In this document: positions 1 to 7,010 of the stretch, one piece after another
How the letters are laid out: each line of letters opens with the position of its first letter
Numbering within the stretch: position 1 is the stretch's first letter
Assembly (NCBI GenBank): GCA_902491565.1
Contig: CABUIE010000031.1
Span: 1 to 7,158, forward strand
DNA: 7,158 nucleotides
Direction of reading: 5' to 3'
DNA from: an uncultured Collinsella sp.
Lineage (GTDB): Bacteria; Actinomycetota; Coriobacteriia; Coriobacteriales; Coriobacteriaceae
The notes under the pieces: model-generated
Seen by the model: the letters and a program-made list of their open reading frames with translations, nothing else
Databases searched by the model: none
Told to the model about the DNA's origin: nothing
Made by a program: the position numbers and the translations under genes

Positions 1-25
1 GTTTATCGCGAGTTCCGCACGAACA

Positions 26-48
26 GGAGGCCACTTAATGTGGCCTCC
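26..48 (-). terminator. Perfect 9-bp inverted repeat, possible operon terminator
   Basis: GGAGGCCAC (26-34) and GTGGCCTCC (40-48) are perfect reverse complements around a 5-nt loop. The repeat lies about 80 nt past the tsaBD stop, so it could end the leftward operon. In that direction the stem is followed by TGTTCG, which is only weakly T-rich. In the rightward direction there is no T tract. The hairpin is clear; its use as an intrinsic terminator is inferred. It could also stabilise the 3' end or belong to a gene beyond the left edge. Confidence 0.45.
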
Positions 49-127
49 GTCGTGAGCAGGACTGTAGAGCAGGAAAGTTCATATAAGGCCGCCGGGCCGG
101 TCAGGGCCGGGGACCGCACCCGTACGA

Positions 128-2512
128 CTACAGCGTCATGTTCGGATCGGCGTCGACGTCGAACGGCGAGATTTCTCCTCGATCGAATTTACGGCGGGCG
201 ACCTCCGCGATCATGGCGGCGTTGTCGGTGCATGCCGAGAGAGGCGGCACCGTCACGCGGATGCCCTGGCGCCCGAGCTTCTTGATCATCATCTCGCGCA
301 GATGCGGATTAGCCGAGACCCCGCCGCCGATGCAGTATTCCTTGCATCCGGTGGCATGCAGCGCGTTCTTGGCCTTCTTGTACTGAACGTCAAAGACCGC
401 AGCCTCAAACGAAGCCGCCAGGTCGGGCAGATGAATCGTGCGCCCGGCCTTGGTCTCCTGCTCGATGTAGAGCGTCACCGCCGTCTTGAGACCCGAAAGC
501 GAGAAGCGGTAGTCTCCCCTGCTGTTCAGCGCACGGGGGAAATCAATCGCCTTGGGGTTGCCCGTCTCGGCGAGCTTGGAGATGATGGGGCCGCCGGGAT
601 AGCCCAGGCCCAGCGCCTTAGCCACCTTGTCGAAGGCCTCACCCACGGCATCGTCGAGCGTCTCGCCGAGCACCTCGTAGTCGCCCCACGCCTTGACGTG
701 AACAAGCATGGTATGACCGCCCGAGACGAGCGTGAAGATAAACGGCGGCTTGAGATCGGGCTGCGCCAGCAGGTTGGCAAACAGATGGCCCTCAAGGTGA
801 TTGACGCACACGAGCGGCTTGCCGGCAGCGTAGGCAAAGCCCTTGGCGAAGGCGACGCCCACCACCAGAGCGCCCACCAGGCCCGGACCCTGTGTCACGC
901 CAACAGCGGCGAGTTCGCTCGGCGCGATGGCTCCGCCCTCAAGACCAAGCGATGCCGCGGCATCCTCGAGCGCCGCGTCCACGACGCTCACGATAGCCTC
1001 AACGTGCTTGCGCGAAGCGATCTCGGGCACTACGCCGCCAAAACGGGCATGAAAATCGATCTGCGTCGAAACCTGATTGGCCAGCATATTACCGTTCGCA
1101 TCGATAATCGCCACAGCTGTCTCATCGCACGAACTCTCGATGGCAAGCACCAGGCGACGGCGCTCAATTTCGGCGCGTTCCTCGACGGTGCGCTCGGGTG
1201 CAGGTAGCGGCCATACACGCTGCTCAGCCGCCGTCGGCTCGGGCGAAGCATTGTCGACCGGGAGCACCAAGGGCAGCGGCGCCGTCATGACGATGGCATC
1301 TTTGCCAGCACCGTAGTAACCGCGGCGGCGGCCCGCCTCGGTAAAGCCCAGAGAGGCATAGAGCGCAATAGCGCCCTCATTGCCGTCCTCGACCTCGAGC
1401 GAAGCCGTGGTGCAGCCGAGCATCTGGGCATCGTAGCTCACGTGCGACAGCAGCTTGCGGGCAATACCCTCGCGGCGATGCTTCGGGTCGACGGCAACAT
1501 CCAGAATCTGCACGTCACCGTCTACGACCATGCCGCCGGCAAGGCCCAGCAGCTGACCGTCGTCGTGCGCCACCCACCAGCTGCGCGGCGCCGCAACATT
1601 CTCGCCCAGTTCGGACAGGAACATGCCCGGCGTCCACGCCTCGTGCCCAGCGCCCTCAAAGCAGGCGGCCTCCAGCGCACTCGCGCCCTCGGCATCCGCC
1701 GCACCCATGGGGCGGAATTGCAGATGGCGACCGGCGAGCTCATCGGCGACGCCCGTGATTTCGCTCTGCGCGCTCTCGGCAAGACCGAGGCGTTTGCGCT
1801 CGTTTTCCTCGGCGTCGGAAAGGCGCGTATAGATTGGTAGGACGCGGGCCGGGTCGCCGTCACCCGCGGCATGCGCAAGGAGGAGGCCCTCGCCCGAAGG
1901 CCACCACAAGCCGCGCTCTACGCAGCGAGCGGCCTCATCCTCGCCCAGCAGCTTGCCATAGCGCACGAGACCGTCACCAGTCAGCTGAACCTGGTCCCAG
2001 TCCGCGGCTTGGCGCCACTCATCAAGCGCCACGGCAGCCTTGACCACGTGCTCGCGCTCAAACTGACGCTCGGGGCCCTCGTCGCTCAGCACATACAAAG
2101 CCGGATACACCTCGCCGCGCATGGCATCGGCCAGAATGCCGAGTTTGCCACGCACGCCAGCCTTCCACGCGGTCCATGCGCAGGCATCGAGCGTCGACAC
2201 ACCCAACAGCGGCACGTTGGCACCGCGCGCCAAGCCCTTGGCGGTGGAAATGCCGATACGCACGCCGGTAAACGAACCCGGACCGCGACCGACGACGTAA
2301 CTGCCCACGTCGGCACGGTCCATGCCGGCCTGAGCAAGCACGCTATCGACGGTATTCACGAGCTCCACATTGGCATGGCGACGACACATATGGTCGCCGC
2401 TCACCAGCTTCGCCTCGCCCGTCTGCCCATCAATCCAGCTTGCCGCGCAGGCAAGCATATCGGTCGAAGTATCGAGCGCTACCACCAGCGCGTAATCGTT
2501 ATGCAAGCTCAT
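128..2512 (-). CDS. tsaD: TsaB-RimI-TsaD fusion: t6A tRNA modification and S18 N-acetyltransferase
   Basis: One 794-residue cytoplasmic protein with three domains. Residues 1 to about 245 are TsaB-like, with VALDTS (11-16) and GRGPGSFTGVRIG (75-87). Residues about 262-412 are a RimI-type GNAT domain with an acetyl-CoA loop near 341-351 and the pair E373 and Y385, matching the catalytic Glu/Tyr of enterobacterial RimI. Residues about 453-794 are TsaD, with IESSCDET (458-465), metal-site NHLEGH (H572, H576), SGGHT (597-601), GGGVSAN (729-735) and CTDN with D763. TsaB and TsaD together transfer threonylcarbamoyl to A37 of ANN-decoding tRNAs; RimI acetylates the N-terminus of ribosomal protein S18. 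Separate proteins in E. coli are about 231, 148 and 337 residues, so all three domains look complete. A linker of about 40 residues precedes TsaD. The ATG at 2512 is preferred to the TTG at 2530, which lacks an SD. The gene overlaps tsaE by 14 nt. Confidence 0.96.
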   Translation of the reverse strand: MSLHNDYALVVALDTSTDMLACAASWIDGQTGEAKLVSGDHMCRRHANVELVNTVDSVLAQAGMDRADVGSYVVGRGPGSFTGVRIGISTAKGLARGANVPLLGVSTLDACAWTAWKAGVRGKLGILADAMRGEVYPALYVLSDEGPERQFEREHVVKAAVALDEWRQAADWDQVQLTGDGLVRYGKLLGEDEAARCVERGLWWPSGEGLLLAHAAGDGDPARVLPIYTRLSDAEENERKRLGLAESAQSEITGVADELAGRHLQFRPMGAADAEGASALEAACFEGAGHEAWTPGMFLSELGENVAAPRSWWVAHDDGQLLGLAGGMVVDGDVQILDVAVDPKHRREGIARKLLSHVSYDAQMLGCTTASLEVEDGNEGAIALYASLGFTEAGRRRGYYGAGKDAIVMTAPLPLVLPVDNASPEPTAAEQRVWPLPAPERTVEERAEIERRRLVLAIESSCDETAVAIIDANGNMLANQVSTQIDFHARFGGVVPEIASRKHVEAIVSVVDAALEDAAASLGLEGGAIAPSELAAVGVTQGPGLVGALVVGVAFAKGFAYAAGKPLVCVNHLEGHLFANLLAQPDLKPPFIFTLVSGGHTMLVHVKAWGDYEVLGETLDDAVGEAFDKVAKALGLGYPGGPIISKLAETGNPKAIDFPRALNSRGDYRFSLSGLKTAVTLYIEQETKAGRTIHLPDLAASFEAAVFDVQYKKAKNALHATGCKEYCIGGGVSANPHLREMMIKKLGRQGIRVTVPPLSACTDNAAMIAEVARRKFDRGEISPFDVDADPNMTL

Positions 2513-3005
2513 CTTGTACAGCCTTATCAATCAAATCGGAAAGCTTCGCTGCGCGCTCGCCGTGCGCCTCGAGCGTTATCATTCGCACGTCGCTATCGTT
2601 CTCATCACGCTTAAGCGTTACCGAAAGATACTCGTCTGTCAGTTCGTCCTGGAACTGTTCGCCCCACTCCAACAGACAGGCACCCTCATAGCCCAGTACA
2701 TCGAAAATGCCCGTATCCTCGAGCTCGTAAGCATGCTCCAGACGGTACAGGTCAAAGTGGAACAGCGGAATACGCCCCTGGTCATGAACAGCCATGAGTG
2801 CGAATGTGGGGCTCGTGACCATATGTCCGTCGCCCAGACCACGCGAAACGCCCTTGGTAAAGTGGGTTTTGCCCACCCCGAGGCCGCCGGTCAAAATCAG
2901 CACATCACCGTCTTCCAGACACGGCGCAACCAACTCGCCAAAATGCTCCGTATCGGCAGAGCAAACCGTTTTATAAATACCTACCCCCAGGCGCTCCAGG
3001 GACAT
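2499..3005 (-). CDS. tsaE: TsaE, ATPase of the t6A tRNA-modification complex
   Basis: A 168-residue P-loop ATPase, close to the usual length of about 150. The Walker A motif is GGLGVGKT (40-47, with K46). The conserved TSPT block is at 64-67, HFDLYR at 83-88, and the family EWGE motif with W114 is at 113-116. TsaE binds the TsaB-TsaD pair and its ATPase activity is needed for repeated rounds of threonylcarbamoyl transfer to tRNA A37. It lies directly upstream of, and overlaps, the TsaB-RimI-TsaD gene, so the partners are made from one message. ATG at 3005 follows AAGGAG with 5-nt spacing, 12 nt after the UDG stop. The first Walker residue, usually Asp in a GDLGAGKT-type loop, is Gly here, a mild variation. 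Confidence 0.95.
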   Translation of the reverse strand: MSLERLGVGIYKTVCSADTEHFGELVAPCLEDGDVLILTGGLGVGKTHFTKGVSRGLGDGHMVTSPTFALMAVHDQGRIPLFHFDLYRLEHAYELEDTGIFDVLGYEGACLLEWGEQFQDELTDEYLSVTLKRDENDSDVRMITLEAHGERAAKLSDLIDKAVQDELA

Positions 3006-3010
3006 ATATG

Positions 3011-3016
3011 CTCCTT
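3011..3016 (-). promoter_or_regulatory. Shine-Dalgarno site of tsaE
   Basis: AAGGAG in the leftward strand, 5 nt before the ATG at 3005. It overlaps by two bases the second of two tandem stop codons (TAATAA, 3020-3015) that end the glycosylase gene, which suits re-initiation by ribosomes that have just terminated. Confidence 0.85.
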
Positions 3017-3017
3017 A

Positions 3018-3638
3018 TTATTCCGAGGCACCCTCTGGCGCGGGATGCCGCTCCAGATAGTCGCCCAGCATCTTAAAGTCTTCCTCCAGTAGCTCCTGCC
3101 ACGCCGGATTACGCAGCGCCGCCGCCGGATGGAACGTGGGCATCACCACAAAATGCCCCATCTGATGGAACCTGCCGCGCAGCTTGGTGATGCCAATCTC
3201 GGTCTTAAGCACAAAGTGTGTCGCAGGGTTACCGAGCGTCACGATGATGTCGGGCCAAATGCTTCGAATCTGCTCACGCAAAAACGGTGAACAGGCCAGC
3301 ACTTCCTCGGGCCGAGGATTGCGATTTCCCGGCGGTCGACACTTAAGCACGTTGGCAATGTAGACGTCTTCGCGCTTGAGGCCAGCCAGCGACAGGATGC
3401 CGTTGAGATCCTCGCCCGCCGCCCCCACAAACGGTTCGCCTTGCAGATCCTCGTTACGCCCCGGCGCCTCGCCGATAAACATGACGCGGGCGTGGGGGTT
3501 TCCCACGCCAAACACGATGTTATGGCGCGACTGATAGAGCTGGCAGAGATGGCAGTCGCCTAAAACAGCCTCAATCTCCTCGAGTGCAACCTCGCGCGGC
3601 GCTTGGTGACTATGTCCGGGGATGTGCATGACACCCAT
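3018..3638 (-). CDS. Family-4 uracil-DNA glycosylase (4Fe-4S)
   Basis: A 206-residue base-excision repair enzyme that removes uracil from DNA, by family assignment. Four cysteines fit the family-4 iron-sulfur cluster: C29 and C32 in a CxxC pair, then C100 and C116. Motif A is GEAPGRNED (56-64), with the family Glu in place of the Asp seen in family 1. The C-terminal active-site block is PTFHPAA (167-173, with H170). Length suits the roughly 190-220 residues usual for the family. The start is set at the ATG at 3638, which has a good SD; an in-frame TTG at 3686 would run 40 nt into alr with no advantage. It starts 8 nt after the alr stop. A DNA-repair role beside tRNA-modification genes probably reflects shared housekeeping expression rather than a common pathway. 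Family 5 is less likely given motif A. Confidence 0.93.
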   Translation of the reverse strand: MGVMHIPGHSHQAPREVALEEIEAVLGDCHLCQLYQSRHNIVFGVGNPHARVMFIGEAPGRNEDLQGEPFVGAAGEDLNGILSLAGLKREDVYIANVLKCRPPGNRNPRPEEVLACSPFLREQIRSIWPDIIVTLGNPATHFVLKTEIGITKLRGRFHQMGHFVVMPTFHPAAALRNPAWQELLEEDFKMLGDYLERHPAPEGASE

Positions 3639-3643
3639 AGTGG

Positions 3644-3648
3644 CTCCT
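3644..3648 (-). promoter_or_regulatory. Shine-Dalgarno site that decides the glycosylase start
   Basis: AGGAG in the leftward strand overlaps the alr stop codon (TAG, 3649-3647) and lies 5 nt before the ATG at 3638. This supports the 206-residue product over a longer form starting at the TTG at 3686, and suggests coupling to alr translation. Confidence 0.85.
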
Positions 3649-4792
3649 ACACGTAGACCTTGTCGAGACGCATGCCAAAGCCGCAAGCAACCTCGTAGTT
3701 AATCGTGCCGCGCAGGCGAGCCATCTCGTCCATGGTGATCTCGGCATCACCATCGCGGCCGACAATGATCATCTCGTCGCCATGCTCGGCCTCGGGAATC
3801 TCATGCGCCGGATTGGACTGGATGGCGACCATAAACTGGTCCATGCAGATGTTACCCACCTGACGCACACGTTCACCGCGATACAGCACGTCCATGCGAT
3901 TGGAGAGCGTACGCGAAAGACCGTCGGCATATCCAATCGGCAGCGTGCAAATCTGAACGCGTGTGCGCGGCACGCGATAGGTAAATCCGTAGCCCACGCC
4001 TTCGCCCATTGCAGGATGTGACACACGCGTCACGCGCGCATGAACGCTCATGACAGGGTCCAGCTGCATCACGCGGCTGCTCAGCTCGCACGGCTGCAGG
4101 CCATATAGACCGATGCCGGCGCGAATCATATCAAAATGCATCGAGGGATCGAGCATCGAGGACGGCGTATTGGCACAGTGCACGATACCGCACTCAAAGC
4201 CCGCGTCCTTAATGGCTTGAACGGCCTCGGTAAAGCGCTGGCACTGCAGCTTATAGTCCCAACCGCCAGGCTCATCGGCCGTTGCGAAGTGCGTAAAGAC
4301 GCCATCGCACTGGATACCGCGATGGAAGCTAATGCCACGAACAAAGTCGAGCACCTGCGTGTAGTGAACACCGATGCGGTTCATGCCCGTCTCGATGGCT
4401 AGATGGTACTTGCCCACCTTGCCTGCCGCGACAGCACACTCGCCATAGGCAAGGGCGAAATCGGACGTATAGACCGAAGGCATGATATCGAACTCGAGCA
4501 ACGTCGGAATGGCCTCGATAGGCGGCTCGCTCAGGATCAGGATGGGTTTTGTGATCCCGCCCTGTCGAAGCTCAACGCCTTCACTAACCGTCGCCACGGC
4601 AAACATGTCGGCACCGGCCGAATACATGATTTTGGCGCACTCGACGGCACCATGGCCATAGGCATCGGCCTTCACTACGCAGCACAGTCGCTGACGTGGA
4701 TCGAGCAGATTCTTGTAAGCCCTCGTGTTGCGGCGAAGCGCCCCTCGGTCAATCTCAACCCAGGACCAGCGCGTCAAATCGGCTTTATTCAT
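3647..4792 (-). CDS. alr: Alanine racemase (PLP-dependent)
   Basis: A 381-residue fold-type III enzyme that interconverts L- and D-alanine for peptidoglycan synthesis. The N-terminal barrel carries VVKADAYGHG (39-48), with K41 as the lysine that binds pyridoxal phosphate. ETGMNRIG (134-141) contains the conserved R139. IRAGIGLYG (223-231) holds R224, which normally contacts the PLP ring nitrogen. The C-terminal domain carries GVGYGFTY (265-272), with Y268 as the second catalytic base, and GNICMDQFMV (313-322). Length is typical of the family. A132 stands where several Alr enzymes have a carbamylated lysine (HLK-DTG type). ATG at 4792 lies 2 nt after the nnr stop; no strong SD is visible, only a weak GGAT, so translational coupling to nnr is likely. 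Other PLP racemases of this fold are possible, but the motifs favour alanine. Confidence 0.95.
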   Translation of the reverse strand: MNKADLTRWSWVEIDRGALRRNTRAYKNLLDPRQRLCCVVKADAYGHGAVECAKIMYSAGADMFAVATVSEGVELRQGGITKPILILSEPPIEAIPTLLEFDIMPSVYTSDFALAYGECAVAAGKVGKYHLAIETGMNRIGVHYTQVLDFVRGISFHRGIQCDGVFTHFATADEPGGWDYKLQCQRFTEAVQAIKDAGFECGIVHCANTPSSMLDPSMHFDMIRAGIGLYGLQPCELSSRVMQLDPVMSVHARVTRVSHPAMGEGVGYGFTYRVPRTRVQICTLPIGYADGLSRTLSNRMDVLYRGERVRQVGNICMDQFMVAIQSNPAHEIPEAEHGDEMIIVGRDGDAEITMDEMARLRGTINYEVACGFGMRLDKVYV

Positions 4793-4794
4793 GA

Positions 4795-6411
4795 TTAGTC
4801 ATCCGACCCTTCGTCCATGATTCCCAGATCATCGAGTGCATCCTTTGCCGCCAATTCCATGGCAGGACCGATCAAGTCGATCAGATCGGTCGCAATAACA
4901 CTCTTCTCACCGTACTCCGTCGCCGCGGCAAAACCCGCGTAACTGTGAAGCGCAACGGCATACGAATACAGCAGCTCCCAGCGATCCATCTCATCACGCA
5001 TGGTAGCCAGTGTGCCAGCCAAAATGCCCGCAAGAACATCGCCCGAACCGGCAGTCGCCAACGACGCCGGACCCGAGAGCGGCAAAAGCACGCGCTCAAC
5101 GCCACAGATAGCCGTCGTCGGCCCCTTGGCAATAACCACGAGATTGTCGGAGCCAGCAGCCCAGACAACCTTCTGCGCGGCCGCAATTGCAGTCCCCAGA
5201 TCGTTAACCTCGTCACCGGCAACCAAGCGCGAAAGCTCGCGATAGTGCGGCGTCATGACGAGTGGCTGCTCACGGCGGTACATCTCAGGGTTGCTATCGA
5301 TACCGTCGATAGCAATCTTAGAAAGGCAGTTGAGCGCATCGGCATCGAGGATCAGCGGCACATCAAGCTCCAACAAGCCCGAAACCACCTGCATGGCGCC
5401 GGCAGACGTCGTCATGCCGGGACCGCACAGTACGCAGCTGTACTTCTTTGCAATCTCGCACACGGTCATACGAGCAGCGGCACCAAAAGAGCCGCGGGAA
5501 TCGGACGGAATAGCAAAAACCGGAATCGAGGGAAGTGCCATACGAATAAGATTGGCACACGCATCGGGCGTCGCGACAGCCACATAGCCGGCACCCGCGC
5601 GGGCAGCAGACTTGGCGGCCATAATGGCAGCGCCAGGATACTGCGCCGAGCCGGCAACAATAAGGACAGAACCGCGAGAATACTTATCGATATTCGTGGG
5701 CAGCGGAGCAAAGAAATCCACCAGGTCACCGGGCTCGACAATCTCGGCGGCATGGTCGACATCATCGATGACCTCATCGAGGCGATCATAGAGGCCACCG
5801 CACACCAGATCACCGGCGTACTCTGGGCCATCAGCGCTGTAGAGGCCAATCTTGGGCGTGATCATCGTGACCGTGCGCTCGGCACGGATGCAATCATCGT
5901 CGACAACACCGGTTTCGGCATTCAGACCCGAAGGAACATCGATGGACACCACATGGTCGGCGCAGTCGTTAACTGTCGGAATCCAGATGGAGAACGGTGC
6001 ACGCAGGTCACCGTGGAAACCGGTACCAAAGATAGCGTCAACAACAACGTCGGCCTTATCAATCAAAACCTCAAGCTCATCTCGCGAGGGACCGACACAC
6101 ACATGCACGTCACGACCGGCGGTACGGCGGGCAACATGGCGAGCCAGAGCGGCAGGAATCTCATCCGGCTCAACCGGAGACACGATATCCACGTCAACGC
6201 CCTTATGACTCAAAATATCAGCCGCGACCCAGCCGTCGCCACCGTTGTTGCCAAAACCGACCAGAACAAGGACGCGATCGGGATTGAGTTTTAGAATTTC
6301 ACGAGCAGCAAACTCACCCGCCAGTTCCATAAGCTCGGCCTTCGAAGTTCCTTCGCGTTCGATAATATCCTCGAGGCGAACGACTTCCTCGGTACTCAAA
6401 ACCGGTTTCAT
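4795..6411 (-). CDS. nnr: Bifunctional NAD(P)HX epimerase / ADP-dependent dehydratase
   Basis: A 538-residue YjeF-type metabolite-repair enzyme that restores hydrated NADH and NADPH: the N-terminal domain epimerises R- to S-NAD(P)HX and the C-terminal domain dehydrates the S form. The epimerase half (about 1-225) shows GFGNNGGDG (52-60), DAIFGTG (125-131), SIDVPSG (156-162) and ITPKIGL (184-190). The ribokinase-like dehydratase half (about 235-525) shows SRGSVLIVAGS (245-255), CGPGM (329-333), LDADALN (355-361), TPHYRE (387-392) and ATAGSGDVLAG (452-462), with D458 as the likely catalytic Asp. Length is near the roughly 515 residues of E. coli Nnr. ATG at 6411 directly abuts the acpS TAG, with GGAG 5 nt upstream. 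The acidic C-terminal tail (after about 522) looks lineage-specific. Confidence 0.95.
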   Translation of the reverse strand: MKPVLSTEEVVRLEDIIEREGTSKAELMELAGEFAAREILKLNPDRVLVLVGFGNNGGDGWVAADILSHKGVDVDIVSPVEPDEIPAALARHVARRTAGRDVHVCVGPSRDELEVLIDKADVVVDAIFGTGFHGDLRAPFSIWIPTVNDCADHVVSIDVPSGLNAETGVVDDDCIRAERTVTMITPKIGLYSADGPEYAGDLVCGGLYDRLDEVIDDVDHAAEIVEPGDLVDFFAPLPTNIDKYSRGSVLIVAGSAQYPGAAIMAAKSAARAGAGYVAVATPDACANLIRMALPSIPVFAIPSDSRGSFGAAARMTVCEIAKKYSCVLCGPGMTTSAGAMQVVSGLLELDVPLILDADALNCLSKIAIDGIDSNPEMYRREQPLVMTPHYRELSRLVAGDEVNDLGTAIAAAQKVVWAAGSDNLVVIAKGPTTAICGVERVLLPLSGPASLATAGSGDVLAGILAGTLATMRDEMDRWELLYSYAVALHSYAGFAAATEYGEKSVIATDLIDLIGPAMELAAKDALDDLGIMDEGSDD

Positions 6412-6951
6412 CTATGCTCCTAGCGTATCTTGCGAAGCATCACCCTGGTGCTCCGTCAAAGCTGAATTTTGCAGTTGCTCAAGCTCATCTAAAACCGAGC
6501 GAGCCTCTTTATAAGTTTGTGCAACGCGTTCCTTGGTGCTCACCTTTTCTTCCTTAGGCTTAGGTCGAGCATCCTCGGTAATCGCAATGGCATTGGCTAC
6601 GGCCAAATCACCCGTCAAGGTAATGGAAAGCGCAACTTCAATGACACCCAACTCTTGAGCAATCTCGAGCGCTCGACCTGAAAGCACAGCTTTAGGCTTT
6701 CCGAGCTTATCGCGCGTTACCGAGACGTCTTTGCGGCCGACGCCCTGACTAAAACCCGTACCAAGAGCCTTGAGAACCGCTTCACGAGAAGCAAAACGGC
6801 TCGCATAGTGCGCCGCAGGACGCGATGATGCGTCGCAATATGCGCACTCTTCTTCGGTAAACACACGCCGAGCAAACGACGGCGTCTTTTCAAGGATTGA
6901 TTTCATGCGGGAAATCTCGACGATATCAACGCCGATACCAGCTTCAGCCAT
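6412..6951 (-). CDS. acpS: Holo-[acyl-carrier-protein] synthase with C-terminal extension
   Basis: Transfers 4'-phosphopantetheine from CoA to apo-ACP, activating it for fatty acid synthesis. In the 179-residue form, GVDIVEISR (7-15) contains the Mg-binding D9, FTEEE (31-35) follows, and RFASREAVLKALGTG (52-66) contains E57 and K61. Beta-strand blocks include VSVTRDKLGKP (76-86) and LSITLTGDLAVANAIAI (108-124). Family members usually have Ser/Thr-His within the last block; here the pair is Thr-Leu (T111, L112). Usual length is about 120-130, so roughly 50 residues from 127 on are an extra charged tail, probably partly helical. The ATG at 6951 is chosen over the ATG at 6963 because a strong SD lies between them. 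It is the first gene of the operon. Its DNA is less G+C-rich than the rest (28, 30 and 30 of 60 in 6481-6660). Family assignment is secure despite these oddities. Confidence 0.92.
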   Translation of the reverse strand: MAEAGIGVDIVEISRMKSILEKTPSFARRVFTEEECAYCDASSRPAAHYASRFASREAVLKALGTGFSQGVGRKDVSVTRDKLGKPKAVLSGRALEIAQELGVIEVALSITLTGDLAVANAIAITEDARPKPKEEKVSTKERVAQTYKEARSVLDELEQLQNSALTEHQGDASQDTLGA

Positions 6952-6956
6952 ATTCA

Positions 6957-6961
6957 CCTCC
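6957..6961 (-). promoter_or_regulatory. Shine-Dalgarno site that decides the acpS start
   Basis: GGAGG (within GGAGGTG) on the leftward strand, 5 nt before the ATG at 6951. It falls inside the sequence that would be coding if the upstream in-frame ATG at 6963 were used, and that ATG has no comparable SD. It therefore favours a start four codons inside the longest open frame. Confidence 0.85.
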
Positions 6962-6980
6962 ATATTGCACAGGCTAAGTT

Positions 6981-7010
6981 ATTGTAGCCCGTTAACGGAA
7001 GATGCGACAA
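6981..7010 (-). promoter_or_regulatory. Probable sigma-70-type promoter of the acpS operon
   Basis: On the leftward strand a -35-like TTGTCG (7010-7005, four of six consensus positions) is followed after 18 nt by a -10-like TACAAT (6986-6981, five of six). Transcription would start near 6974, giving a leader of about 23 nt before the acpS ATG. It sits between the terminator of the preceding unit and the first gene, and no other intergenic gap in the operon can hold a promoter. A 10-bp palindrome CCGTTAACGG (6989-6998) lies in the spacer. Assignment is by eye. Confidence 0.6.

Noticed and set aside
98..116. CGGTC/GACCG hairpin just after the tsaBD stop as terminator
   Set aside because: Only 5 bp with a 9-nt loop and no T run immediately next to the stem; G+C-rich DNA yields such pairs by chance.
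302..1207. 301-codon open frame on the + strand opposite the TsaD part
   Set aside because: Also codon-aligned antisense to a gene with clear TsaD motifs; its length is explained by avoidance of the same rare codons.
1871..2614. 247-codon open frame on the + strand opposite TsaB
   Set aside because: Codon-aligned antisense over most of its length and runs on into tsaE; no recognisable protein features.
3639..3686. Longer uracil-DNA glycosylase start at TTG 3686
   Set aside because: It would overlap alr by 40 nt and lacks a good SD, whereas the ATG at 3638 has AGGAG at 5 nt.
4945..6294. 449-codon open frame on the + strand opposite nnr
   Set aside because: It is in the codon-aligned antisense frame of nnr, where stops appear only if nnr uses TTA, CTA or TCA codons, which are rare here. 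The product is low-complexity His/Arg/Thr-rich with no family motif, while nnr has full motifs.
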